Assembly: GCF_023898315.1 (NCBI RefSeq)
Contig: NC_064621.1
Span: forward strand, 122,907,521 to 122,971,520
Length of the DNA stretch: 64,000 nt
DNA from: Schistocerca nitens
Taxonomy: Eukaryota > Arthropoda > Insecta > Orthoptera > Acrididae
Reading direction: 5' to 3'
This document shows, one piece after another, positions 1 through 11,202 of this stretch (the stretch's first letter is position 1; each line of letters opens with the position of its first letter). The translations under genes were made by a program, and so were the position numbers. The notes below the pieces were generated by a model. The model saw only the letters and a program-made list of their open reading frames with translations, searched no databases and was not told where the DNA came from.

Positions 1-1229
1 CATCATCAAATGTTGAATTACAATTGAAAATATTCTTCAGATTACTGAAAAGCACTCCAACATTAGTTTCATTGAATGAGGTGGCCCTTGATAAACTGCA
101 AGCATCTGGATGTCGGATGCTAAGGCTTGGATGATGTTCTCTAAAAGCACAGAGCCAATGTATGTCACTCAAATTTTTTCCTTCCCACTTTCTTGGGACT
201 TTTAGCTTGCTGTGCTGAGTCATTTAGAATGCACAATGCTTTACTTCTACACTAGCGAGACCATAGCACATTTCAACAACTAGTAAACCAAAGAATGTTC
301 TTGTTGGTCAGAGAAAATTCACCAGCAATCATATTCTGAACACATGTGGATATATATTTTTTATTTTTTTTTACTCGTCTTGAAATTCCTAGAATATATT
401 GAAATATATACGTTTTTTTCATATAGTGCTCATTTTGTACAACAAATGCTCAAAGGAAGTTTTACCTGGAAAGAGTTCTGTAACTGACGTTCTTAACAGT
501 AGCTGCCTTGTGAAGACTAGTTACTGAAAACACCAATTCCACAACAGTCCTCATAACATCCTCATTAAAAAGAGCAATGTCAGTTTTTCATGGTCTTTTA
601 TGAAACCCGTTGACAATTTGTAACAGAACATCCTTACTGAAAGTGATAATTTATACTCTTTTTCTTATGTGTTTTCATATATATCATTTTAGAGGCAAAT
701 TACTACTTTTCATTAGCATACAAAGTAATGGGGTGCACTGAGATGGTATCACACTATGCCCCACATCAAATTGTTACACTGTGCCCCATAAGGCAACTTT
801 ATACAATTTTGTAAGTTTTGAAAAAAGTGCAACACGTTAAGAATTTTTCTAAATGCAGTATGATACACAGCTATATGCTGTGTGAATCATACTCAGAATT
901 ATAGGAATGCTTCATTATTCTATACCATAGAAAGAGTGTTATATAATATTAAAAATTTACTTAACATACCTCAAAACACATTTTCTTGACTGTACACCAA
1001 AGCTGGATTTAATTATTTCCAAAGTTCACTGGGAAAACGTGGTCACAAATGGCAATTGTAAACAGGTCAAACAAAAGGCTACCAACTTCATAACTTTCAC
1101 ACAAATACAAATGTTACACTGTGCCACATGTTATACTGTACCCCACCTTCCCCTACATGAGGCCACTATTTAAACTGCACTAAAAACATTTATTCTGCAC
1201 TCAGTTTACTTATTTATAACAATGAAGCA
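1..1229. other. AT-rich stretch without a recognised gene
   Basis: No convincing coding region is seen. A motif close to TTACACTGTGCCCCA occurs about four times, near 750, 775, 1114 and 1130, in slightly varied form. This may be the remains of a DNA transposon with short internal repeats. Nothing else is recognised. Confidence 0.4.
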
Positions 1230-3115
1230 CAGTTCAGTTTCTGAAATGAGAGATGCAGAATATCGGCTATTACACAGTTCACATAAGCGATACTTGGAAG
1301 TTCTTGACAAGGATGACTGTGTTACAGGCATAGTCTTAGGCCTGCCCAAGGCTTTTGACACTGTTGACCATAAAATACTGCTAAATAGAGATGGGCAAAC
1401 TTGTTCACCCTTGGGAACTAGTTCACTAGTGAAAGCTCTTTTTTGGGAACCGTTCATTTTTACACATTTGTGCTTGGTATATGGTTCTTATGAAAAATTG
1501 AAAATTAGTAGCATAGGTGACTGAAGTTGGAAGGCGCCATGAGGGGGCACTTGCCTCTGCCATGGAGTACAGAGTTTTTATTCATGACAGAATTCTCACA
1601 CACTCGTAATTTTTGTGATTCTGCAAAACCTCTCATTTAGGCGACTGTAGCATTATGTGGCTGATCAGAGTGAAATAATATAAAGTGGTGCATGAAAAAC
1701 CGGCCCCAAGTACAGACTACTCACCAATTATGCAGGATTTGTTGACCGCTACAAGCAGAATAGATAAACATGTAGTAATTAGGCAGTGAAGAAATAACAA
1801 ATAAGCTAATGCAAATAACTTCTTCGACACAATAGATGTCAATTGGTAGGCGACAATGAGCAGCCTAGTACTCGGGGCTGATTTTTCGTGGACAACCCTG
1901 TACCACTGAAATAATATTGTATAAGTTATCATATTCTTTTTACAAAATGTGACACAGACACTCAGTGATGGACCGTGGACTTCATTCGGTTGTAAGTCGG
2001 TCTGCCTTCCATAACAATGAACTGCTCTTTTACCTGGGATCAAAAAAAGACAGAAAATGGCCACTCGTGTGCCATGCTGACTTCCTTTGCATGTGTAATA
2101 ACAAAAAATCTTACCTTTTTACAAGTATTTCTTCTGCTGTTTATCAAAATAGTGAAGTAAGCTGATATGCCATTTTGTTACCTGAAAAGATGTATGTATC
2201 ACATACCATGTAATTTTATGTAATTTATGTAATTATAAAATACATTTTAATTACCGGTCATGGACAATGAATAGAATATGAAAGGAACCAGAAGTTCAGA
2301 GTTCAAAAAAGGTTTGAAACAGATCTAGAATGAGTGTGCGCAGCGAATGAAACGAACAACTCTATACTGAACTAACTATGAGCAGTTGGCAGTGGACTTG
2401 CGACGAGTGGCCATGCGAAGAAGGATGAGTCCGGCCGAGCTAGACCGAGACAGATGGGAACGAGTCCGAGGCTGGAATGAGACCGACCGTTCCCAGTTCC
2501 CGGGAACTATAAGTAGAAAGCCATGACTGAGACCTACGGGAATGGGACCGAGGCTGGAACAAGACTGCCCAATGTTTCGTTGCGGGAAAAAGACTGACCG
2601 TTTCCCATTCCTGGGAACTATAAGTAGAAAACCGTGACCGACTATGAAATACCGTTCCTTAGAATTCGTTCGTTGCTTATTCTGTACATCTTGATGAACT
2701 GCTCCGTTGGACCCGATAGTTCACGAATGACCCATCTCTACTGCTAAATGAGCCAGAAGCACTAGGTGTAAGAGGAATAGCAAGTGAGTGATTCCTGTCT
2801 TACTGGAAATCAGGGTAGAAAAGTTAAAGATATATTTTTCATAAGACAATTGTCAGACAAGAAACATATAAACATAGGTGTTCCTCAGAGTAGTTTATTG
2901 GTTGCAGTTCTGTTCTTAATATGTATCAATTACTTTCCAGGTAGTATAAGACATGGAGAACAAGTTCTCTTTGTTGATGACAGCAACATCATATTCACTG
3001 ATCAAACACCAGAACTCCTGTAGGAGAAAGCAAATGAAACCCTGAAGGACATTTAAGATTGGGCAGTATATAATAAATTAACACTGAACATAGAGGGGGC
3101 AAACAGTATGCTTTT
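1230..3115 (+). mobile_element. LINE reverse transcriptase fragment split by a hAT insertion
   Basis: The left part encodes a reverse transcriptase motif A (LPKAFDTVDHKILL). The right part, after the insertion ending at 2740, encodes motif B (GVPQSSLL, usually GVPQGSIL) and motif C (FVDDSNI, usually FADD), then KLTLNIE. These are adjacent in non-LTR reverse transcriptases of the Jockey/CR1/R1 group, so one LINE was split. Stops and substitutions show it is dead. The 5' end, endonuclease and 3' end are not identified, so the outer limits are approximate. Confidence 0.65.
1386..2740. mobile_element. Non-autonomous hAT-type transposon
   Basis: The ends are inverted: TAGAGATGGG on the left and CCCATCTCTA on the right. 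They are flanked by a perfect 8-bp target duplication, CTGCTAAA, at 1378-1385 and 2741-2748. An 8-bp duplication with this terminal sequence is typical of hAT elements. The 1355-bp body holds no transposase that can be recognised. Near the right end, from about 2450 to 2650, a block containing CCGAGGCTGGAA and GGGAACTATAAGTAGAAA occurs twice as a rough tandem duplication. The element interrupts a LINE reverse transcriptase, so it is younger than that LINE. Confidence 0.82.
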
Positions 3116-3119
3116 CAGC

Positions 3120-3268
3120 ATATAAAGGGGGAGCACACTGAGTTTTTGGCCAAAGCCTTCTTCAGAAAAGAAAACACACACACATTCACACAAGCAAGCA
3201 CATCTCACGCACACAGAATGCATTCTGGCCTTAGTGGCCAGAGAGAGCAGCCATATGTGCATGATGTG
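3120..3268 (-). mobile_element. Fragment of a Penelope-like 3' end
   Basis: On the minus strand the segment carries a GT-rich run, then CTGAAGA, a short hairpin and an A-rich tetraloop-like run at 3144-3165. This order matches the ends of the PLEs later in the window. No coding part is present. The call rests on resemblance of this short region alone. Confidence 0.4.
3144..3165 (-). ncRNA. Hammerhead-like core motif, degenerate
   Basis: On the minus strand CTGAAGA is followed by one extra A, a GGC/GCC stem and then an AAAA run where GAAA is expected. It resembles the structured motif in the PLE copies at 21.8 kb and elsewhere. Activity is not implied. Confidence 0.3.
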
Positions 3269-3269
3269 T

Positions 3270-3868
3270 ACTTACTTCTACATCTACATCTGTACCAGTG
3301 TGAGATGCATGGCAGAGGGTACACTAGTTATTAAGAGTTTGTCCTATTCCATTCATGTATGGAGTGCAGGAAGAATGATTGTTTAAATGCCTCTATGCTT
3401 GCTGTAATGATTCTAATCTTATCTTAACGATTCCTATGTGAGCAATATGTAGGGAGTTATAGTATATTCCTAGAGTAATAATTTAAAGCCAGTTCTTGAA
3501 ACTTTGTTAATAGACTTTCTTGGGGTAGTTTATGTCTATCTTCAAGAGTCTTACAGTTCAGTTCCTTCAGTATCTCTGTGATACTCTCCCACAGATTAAA
3601 CAAACCTGTGACCATTCATGCTACAGTTTTCTGTATATGTTCAATATCCCCTATTAATCCTATCTGGTGCAGGTCCTACACATTTGAGCAATATTCTAGA
3701 ACCAGTTGCATGAGTGATTTGTAAGCAATCTCCTTTGTAGACTGATTGCACTTTCCCAGTATCCTACAAATAAACTGAAGTGTATCACTTGCTTTACCAA
3801 CGACTGAAACTATGTGACCATTCCATTTCATACCCTTACAAAGTGCTACACTCAGGTGTTTGTATGAG
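3270..3868 (-). mobile_element. LINE 3' fragment, reverse transcriptase C-terminal region
   Basis: The minus-strand reading includes MKWNGHIVSVVGKA, LQFICRILGKCNQSTKE and YKSLMQLVLEYCSNV. These match the region after the catalytic core of Jockey/CR1-type reverse transcriptases, where the usual form is SLVRPVLEYCSNVWDP. The 3' end on the minus strand lies near 3270, in the sequence ACATCTACATCTGTAC. A very similar end occurs at 33910, so the two belong to one family. The copy is truncated and broken. Confidence 0.65.
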
Positions 3869-3869
3869 T

Positions 3870-4025
3870 TAATATGTTTGTGTGAATATGTGTGTGCTGC
3901 TATTTCCTGAAGAAGACTTGTCGAAAGCTCTATGTGCAACAGTCTTTTCCTTGTGCGTACATGCAACATGTCATCTTTATGATGAGTATTGATCTACCCT
4001 TTTTGTAATATCGTTGGTATACTTG
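3870..4025 (+). mobile_element. Fragment of a Penelope-like 3' end
   Basis: A GT-rich run is followed by the CTGAAGA-hairpin-GAAAGCTC motif at 3907-3926 and then GTATTGATCTACCCTTTTTG. The last phrase is recalled from PLE ends of orthopterans. It abuts the Tc1-like element that starts at 4031. No coding region is included. Confidence 0.4.
3907..3926 (+). ncRNA. Hammerhead-like core motif
   Basis: CTGAAGA is followed by one extra A, a GAC/GTC stem with a two-base loop and then GAAA, continuing GCTC. The layout equals that of the better preserved copies at 57620 and 59040. Confidence 0.35.
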
Positions 4026-4030
4026 AAATA

Positions 4031-5161
4031 AACTGAAGATCCAAAGAAACTAGTACACATGCCTAATATTGTGTAGGGCCCCCGTGATCACGCAGAAGTA
4101 CCGCAACACAACATGGCATGGGCTGAACTAATGTCTGAAGTAGTGCTGGAGAGAACTGACACCATGAATCGTGCAGGGCTGCCCATAAATCTGTAAAACT
4201 ACAAGGATGTGGAGATCTCCTCTGAACAGCACATTGCAAGGCATCCCAGATATGCTTAGTAATGTTCAGGACCAGTGGAAGTGTTTAAACTCAGAAGTGT
4301 GTTCCTGGAGCTACTCTGTAGCAATTCTGGATTTGTGGGGTGTTGCACTGTCCTGTTGGAGTTGACCAGGACATGAATGGATGCAGGTGATGAGACAAGA
4401 TGCTTATGTACGTGTCACCTATCAGAGTCGTATCTAGACATATCAGGGTTCCCTTATTACTCCAACTGCACACACCCCACATCACTACAGAGCCTCCAAC
4501 AGCTTGAACAGTCCCCTGCTGACATTCATCCACTCGATGCAATTTGAAATGAGACTCGTCCAACCAGGCAACACGTTTCCAGTCATCAACAGTCCAATGT
4601 CAGTGTTGATGGGCCCAGGCAAGACAAGCTTTGTGTTGCGCATTCATAAAGGGTACATGAGTGGGCTTTTGGCTGCAGAAGCCCATATTGATGATGTTTT
4701 GGAATGGTTTGCACGCTGCACTTGTTGATGGCCCAGCATTGAAATCTACAGCAATTTGCAGAAGGTTTACACTTCTGTCACAGTGAACAGTTTTCTTGTC
4801 ATCGTTGATGTCGTTCTTGCAGGATCTTTCTTCCGGCCGCAGCGATACCTGAGATTTGATGTTTCATTGGATTCCTGAAATTCACAGTACACATGTGAAA
4901 TGGTCATACTGGAAAATCCACATTTCATTGCTACCACAGAGATGCCGTGTCCCATCGCTCATTAACCGACTGTAACACCACGTACAAATTCACTTAAATC
5001 TTGATAACCTGCAATTGTAGCAGCAGTAACTGATCTAAAAACTGTGTCATACACTTGTTGTCACATATAGGTGTTGCCGACCACAGGGCCATAGTCTGCC
5101 TGTTTACATATCTCTGTATTTGAGTACACATGCCTATACCAGTTCCTTTGGTGCTTCAGTG
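4031..5161 (-). mobile_element. Tc1-like transposon, degraded
   Basis: The left end reads AACTGAAGATCCAAAGAAAC. The right end, read on the minus strand, is CACTGAAGCACCAAAGGAAC, so the ends are inverted repeats. TA lies on both sides (4029-4030 and 5162-5163), as expected for Tc1/mariner. The minus strand holds transposase pieces: an N-terminal helix-turn-helix with MGHGISVVAMKCGFS and the RCGRKK motif (about 4767-4955), and a catalytic part with GGSVVMWGVCSW and HLHPFM (about 4291-4563). The frame is broken by stops and shifts, so it is a relic. Confidence 0.85.
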
Positions 5162-5163
5162 TA

Positions 5164-5849
5164 TTTTAGTTTGCAAAGTCCTCCTCCAGAAGCAGAAAAA
5201 ACTCACACTCTCACTCTGCCAATACCCAACTGATGCGAGTGTGTGATGGGACAGCAATCTAGCTGTTAGCTGGTGGTAGGGGAGATAGCAGGGTAAGGGT
5301 GTCGAAAGACGTTAGTAGTACTGCATGTGGGAGTGTGCAAGGACATGGTGGGGATTTGCAGAGGGATGGCTGTACTGGTGGGGGTAGAGAAAGGGAGCGG
5401 AAGAAAGAGAAAAGTACTTGTATCCAGGCCCAGTGAGTCTGAAGCTCTGCAGGTAGGTACGGTATTTGATGACAGCTGCTAGACGGTACTGCTAAATCTT
5501 CAGGTGCTGGTGTCACTGCTGTCAGCACCACTGCAATGACAAACACGCCTGGCCGGCCTATTGTTGCTTGCGGCAGCCCTTTAAACCTAGCAGCAAAGGA
5601 ACTTGTAGTCAGTCTTGATTTCTCTGCGTTACTATATTGATCTCACTACACTTCGTTGTCTCAGTTCGGAATTCGCTTCGTCTTGGTTTTTCGATCTCGA
5701 TTTACTCACTGGACATGTTAATCTGCTGTGCTGTCTCCATTGTCTGTCTTTCTCTATTTGTTGTCCACACGTTTACCCTCTGATGACTCACTGTGATGCC
5801 CTTGGCTGGGTGAATGGTTTCCACTGGTTCTCAAGTCATACCCAACCTT
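5164..5849. other. No recognised gene
   Basis: The first 70 bases and the purine-rich stretch 5260-5460 faintly resemble the untranslated parts of PLEs seen elsewhere, but this could not be established. From 5580 to 5850 nothing is recognised. Confidence 0.3.
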
Positions 5850-5939
5850 GTCACATTCCAGTCACTATCAATAGGACACATTCCAAGGCATCAAGGAATA
5901 TTAAATTTGGTACTGGAGGGAAGTGTGGAGCGTAAATAT
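5850..5939 (+). mobile_element. RTE-like LINE 3' fragment, left half
   Basis: The sequence GGCATCAAGGAATATTAAAT followed by TTGGTACTGGAGGGAAGTGT parallels the LINE at 51733-51780. It stops where the Gypsy LTR begins and resumes after it at about 12737. The two halves together match one continuous LINE 3' end. Confidence 0.7.
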
Positions 5940-6255
5940 TGTCACAGAAGAAGCTGAGTAGCACCTTGGTGTAGTTTTTATGATACTAAACTGTTGCATT
6001 GAGGGTCGTGAATTCAAAACTCATATGGACTGTACAATTTTAATTTCTGTATTCAGTTTGAGGAAATTCTAGATGTATCCACAAATATCAAACAACATTG
6101 TACTGGAATGTTCTGTAGCTGTATATATATTGTATGTGTTCTGGCTGGAGGCAGTTTGCTCCGCTCTCTTGTATGTGCAAGTGCTGAATAAACATTCGTT
6201 AAGCGAAGTTAGTGTTTGCCATTCACCTAAGCACACCTTCTTCTACATGACATTA
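5940..6255 (+). repeat. 5' LTR of the Gypsy fossil
   Basis: It starts TGTCACAG and ends near ATGACA or a few bases later, giving short inverted ends TGTCA/TGACA. The sequence TGGTGGAGACGCTGGG follows, a typical position and form for a Gypsy leader. It contains an AATAAA signal near 6188 and a tRNA-like segment near 5959-6030. It matches the two parts of the 3' LTR. Confidence 0.8.
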
Positions 6256-9200
6256 TTCTGGTGGAGACGCTGGGTATTGGGACTTGTGATAGCGCACATT
6301 ATCGACGACACAGTGACTCCCATCAGGCCACAACAGACCCGCCATTTACGTGGCGAGAAACCCGAGTTCGAGCCATATTCAACAGATCGCAATCTATCAG
6401 AGACAGAAGAAGAAGAGAATGTTACGATGACAGCAACTGTGTGTCACCACATTAGACATCCTTCTGGGTTCTCTGGTGACGAAGGCCAAGATCCAAACAA
6501 GTGGCTGAAGGTACATGAGCGTATAGCCAAATTTAACAAATGGGATGACAGGTGTTTGGTTAACGTATTTTTCTACTTGGAGGGCACTGCCATGCAATGG
6601 TATGAGAACAACGAGGAGAAGTTCACAAGTTGGGAAGTATTCCGGGCAGAACTGTGCAAGTATTTCGGTGACACACAACGACAGAAGTGCATGGCTTAAG
6701 ATAAATTAAAGTGCAGGGCACAGCGTACAGGAGAAACTACATATCCTACATTCAAGACGTCTTGGAGCTGCGTAAAATAGTGGATTCTAGAATGAAGGAG
6801 GAAGATAAGGTTGCACATCTCATGAAGAGTGTTGTGGAGCACATGTATCAAGCCCTACTCCTGAAGGAGGTTTCGACAGCAGATGACTTCATAAAATGGT
6901 GCCAGTACATTGAGACAATGCATCAAAAAAGAATTACACGCAAGTTGTTTGAATGGCTTCCAAATGTCATATTGATGTATGTGATGGAGAAAGCAACTTA
7001 TTTCACAAGTGTTCTTTGTCAGATAGTGAGAGAGGAACGGAACTTGTATTGCATGGCGAGCAAAAAACCGAGACACTACAAGAGGTCATAAGGGAGGAAG
7101 TGGAACAGACATTGAACATAATCTCTCATCCTTCATTTCTCTTTAAAACGGTGAAAAAGTCGAGATGCAGGTGAAGTTACATACCTACAATGCTGCATGA
7201 GGAACCTGTTTGGGCACCAAGGACGACTGACGTCTGGAGGACACAGGATAACCAACTAGTGTGTTTCCACTGCGGACGACCGGGACATGCGGTGCGCTAT
7301 TGTTGAGAAAGGTGGTGGATATTTGATGATGCCCACGCCAGAAGACAGCAGACCGATCTTAGCCAACACCAACTCCAGGATGACGAAAATGAACAAGAAG
7401 ATGTGGGTGCAGGACGACATAGGTCACCATCGCCACAAGCTAGCCGCTGGAGAGGACACCTCCCAACATGCCGATCAAGGTCTCCATCACCGTTTAGAAG
7501 CTCCAGCCGATCACCTAGCTGCCACAACCTGGAAAACTAAAGGGTGCAATCTTCCTTGGAGGTGAGGCCGTCGAAGAGAAAAATCCTCCGCCGTCGATCA
7601 CTACAAAAATGATAGGAAACTATGTCGATATCCTCATGGGTGGCTGACAAGCCCAAGCTCTTGTCGACTCTGGAGCATCATATTCAGTCATTTTGGAGAA
7701 GTACCGTCGCCAGTTGGAGAAAACCGTATTTGTCGACAGCAAAACATCTCTGCTGAAGGTAGCTAATGAGAAATATGTAAAACCTACAGGAAGATGTGTC
7801 ATTCATATGGGTATAAGTGGCCATATACAGCCCTTAGAATTTATCGTCTTACAAGAGTGTAGTCATGACGTCATTCTCGGATGGGACTTCTTGAAAGCTT
7901 CTCAGGCAATTATAGGTTGTGGTCGCTCAAAGATTATTCTAGACGAGATGAGATTCTGTGGACAGGATGATGCACATCCAAGTGTGTGGAGACTATTTGT
8001 GCGGGATGAAGTGATCATTCCTGCAGTCTGCACTAGAAAGGTAACTGTCACATGTCATGCCATCCATCAATCCATGGACCTTGTAGTGGAATGTAAGAGA
8101 AGCATACCACTGAAGAATAACTTGTGAAGAACAGCTGAGCATCATAGAAACCTCCTATGCCGAGTCTGTGGGCAAAATTAGCACTACCACTACGAGACAA
8201 GATCTTCTCGCTCGACTATCTCCATATCTCACTAAGGAACAACAGAAGAAGCTACTTGTCATTTTTCAAGAGTTCTCTGAATGCTTCAATCCACAGGTGA
8301 AGAGCAAATTAGACAAATCGACAGTGAAGAACTGGATTAGCGCTGGAGACCATCAACCAATAAGCCAGAGAGAATACCGTGTGTCAGCATTGAAACGTTG
8401 AATAATTCGCGATGAGATAGAGGAAATGATGAAGAATGACATCATTCAGCCTTCACGGAGCCCATGGTCGTCACCAGTGATCCTCATCAGGAAGAAGGGT
8501 GGCAGTTGGCACTTTTGTGTTGATTACAGGAAGCTTAATAAGGTAACTAAAAAGGACGTTTACTCCCTTCCACGAATTGACGATACACTAGATTGTCTGA
8601 AGCGGACTAAGTTTTTCTCAACCTTGGACATTTACTTGACATACTGGCAAATCGAAGTAGATGAGGCAGATCTTGAGAAAACTGCATTCATCACTCCTGA
8701 GGGCCTGTATGAGTTTAAGGTAATGCCATTTGGTTTGTGTAATGCACCAGCAACTTTTGAACGGATGATGGATAATCTTCTACGCACCTGAAGTGGACAA
8801 TGTGTCTTTGTATTTAGATGACATAGTGTTTTCAGAGACATTTGATGAACATATAAAAAGACTGAGGGCCGTTCTTAAGTGTCTCCAACAAGGCAGACTG
8901 AAACTTAATCCAAGAAAGTGTCTCTTTGGAGCAAAAGAAATCAAAATACTTGGACACCTTGTATCAAACGAAGATGTGCGGCCAGACCCAGAAAAGGTGA
9001 GATCTTTATAGATATAGGAATTTCCTATTCCTATAGGTATTAGAGATGTGGGAAGCTTCCTCGGATTATGTTCTTATTACCGTCGTTTTATCAAAGACTT
9101 TTGTATCAAAGCTGATGGTAAATTTATCTGGGGTGGTGCTCAACAAGATTTTTTCAATGTGCTGCGGAAAGCTCTGACAACTGACCCTGTAATTGGTCTG

Positions 9201-10810
9201 TATGATGAGAGAGCAACTTCAGAACTACACAGATGCCAGTGGATATGGGATCGGTGCTGTTCTGATGCAAATTTCGGCTGTTCTGATGCAAATTTCGGAT
9301 GGAAAAGAGAAGGTTATAGTCTATGCTTCTAGGACACTTACAAAAGCCGAGAGAAACTACTCAACTACAGAACGAAAATGTCTTGCTGTGATCTGGGCCA
9401 TGTGCAAATTTCGACAGAATCTCTATGGAAGGCCATTCACAGTTGTTACAGACCATCATTCACTTTGTTGGCTAACAGGTCTTAAGGATCCTACAGCACG
9501 ACTCGCCAGGTGGGCACTACGTCTTCAAGAGTATGACATTACCATAGTATACAAAAGTGGAAGAAAAGACTAAGATGCTGACTTTCTCTCAAGAAACCCT
9601 GTGCAAGGCCATTAAGACTTTGATGAAGATAGTGACTGTCTCACTGTACTCCAGGATCTCTCTGCTGAGCAGAAGGAGGACGCCAAGATATTTCAAATTA
9701 TGCTTGCATTAAATCGGTCAGAGGGCATGAAAGGACAATTTAAGATAGTTAATGGATTACTTTGCAAGAAATAATTTGATCCATTTGGAAAGAGGTGGTT
9801 ACCAGTGATTCCTAAACACATGCGCTTAGATGTTCTACAGAAATTCCATGACACACCTGAGGCCAGACATTTAGGATTTATTAAGACATACGATACAATC
9901 AGCAAGATATTTTTCTAGCCAGGTTCATTTAGGAGTGTCTGTCACTATGTGTCGCATGGATCGAGTGAAAATTTTTCAATTGAATCTTGTGACAGAGATA
10001 AACCGTCAGTGCAACATTACTCATCACATGACGACTGGCTACCATCCGCAAACTAACGGGCTTACTGAACACCTTAATAAGACCTTGGCCGACATGCTAT
10101 TAATGTTTGTCAATGTTGAGCAGAGCAACTGGGATGAGGTTCTACCTTTCGTGATGTTTGCCTACAACACCGCCAAACAAGACACCACGGGATTTATGCC
10201 CTTTTTTTTGGTGCATGGGCATGAGGCGACTACGACAATGGACACTGTCTTTCTGTTATATCCTGATGACGTGGACGATGACTACAGGTACATCGGCCAG
10301 GTGTTAACCAGAACTGAGGAAGTTTGGCAGTTACCTCGACTCTGCATGCTGCAGGCTCAAGGAAACGATTGACGAAGATATGACACGAGCCACTGCCCTG
10401 TTGTTGACCAGCCTGGTGAGCTTGTCTAGATCTTCATTCCTGTTTGGAAGATTGGTCTCTCTGAGAAGCTCCTCAGGCGCTACTTTGGACCTTATAAGGT
10501 TGTAGGACAGTTGTCTGATGTTGCTTATGAAGTTGAAGATTTTGACCCCAACACAAGATGACAAAAGATCGGAGTCCACATCCTTCAAATGAAGCCCTAA
10601 AAGGATCCTGCAACCCAGGGCAAATTCAAAGCTCCAGCGACAGGCAACAAGCGGAAAGGTGACGAAGAGCGTAGCCGCAAAAGAAGTTCTAAGAAGGTCA
10701 CCACCAGGGTGAGCATCAGTCATTGGGATTCGAAGTATGCAGGACCGATGACTCGTTCCCAGACTAGGAGGATGTAACACCGAGACACTGTTCTCTTAAG
10801 GAGGCAGCAA
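6256..10810 (+). pseudogene. Gypsy gag-pol remains
   Basis: The recognisable parts, in order, are these. A gag-like capsid region lies about 6.4-6.7 kb (FSGDEGQDPNKWL, AMQWYEN). A zinc knuckle of CxxC type lies near 7.26-7.31 kb. An aspartic protease region with a DSG-type motif lies about 7.65-7.9 kb. Reverse transcriptase lies about 8.4-9.0 kb (VDYRKLNKVT, LDDIVF). RNase H lies about 9.2-9.6 kb. An integrase portion lies about 9.9-10.4 kb (GYHPQTNGLTEH). The set and order are those of Ty3/Gypsy. It is a non-functional fossil. Confidence 0.88.
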
Positions 10811-11202
10811 TGTTGCAGAAGAAGCTGAGTAGCACCGTGGTGTAGTGGTTATGATACTAAGCTGTTGCATGGAGGGTCGTGAGTTCAAAACTCACCTGGC
10901 CTGTACAATATTAATTTCTATATTCGGTTCGAGTACACTCTAGAAGTAGCCACAAATGTCAAGCATCACTCACTGTACTGGAATGTTCTGTAGCTGTATA
11001 CAGGGTGTTACAAAAAGGTACGGCCAAACTTTCAGGAAACATTCCTCACACACAAAGAAAGAAAATATGTTATGTGGACATGTGTCCGGAAATGCTTACT
11101 TTCCATATTAGAGCTCATTTTATTACTTCTCTTCAAATCACATTAATCATGGAATGGAAACACACAGCAACAGAACGTACCAGCGTGACTTCAAACACTT
11201 TG

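Noticed and set aside
10331-10780. 149-residue minus-strand frame as a host gene
   Set aside because: It lies antisense to the end of the Gypsy coding region and has no recognisable domain.
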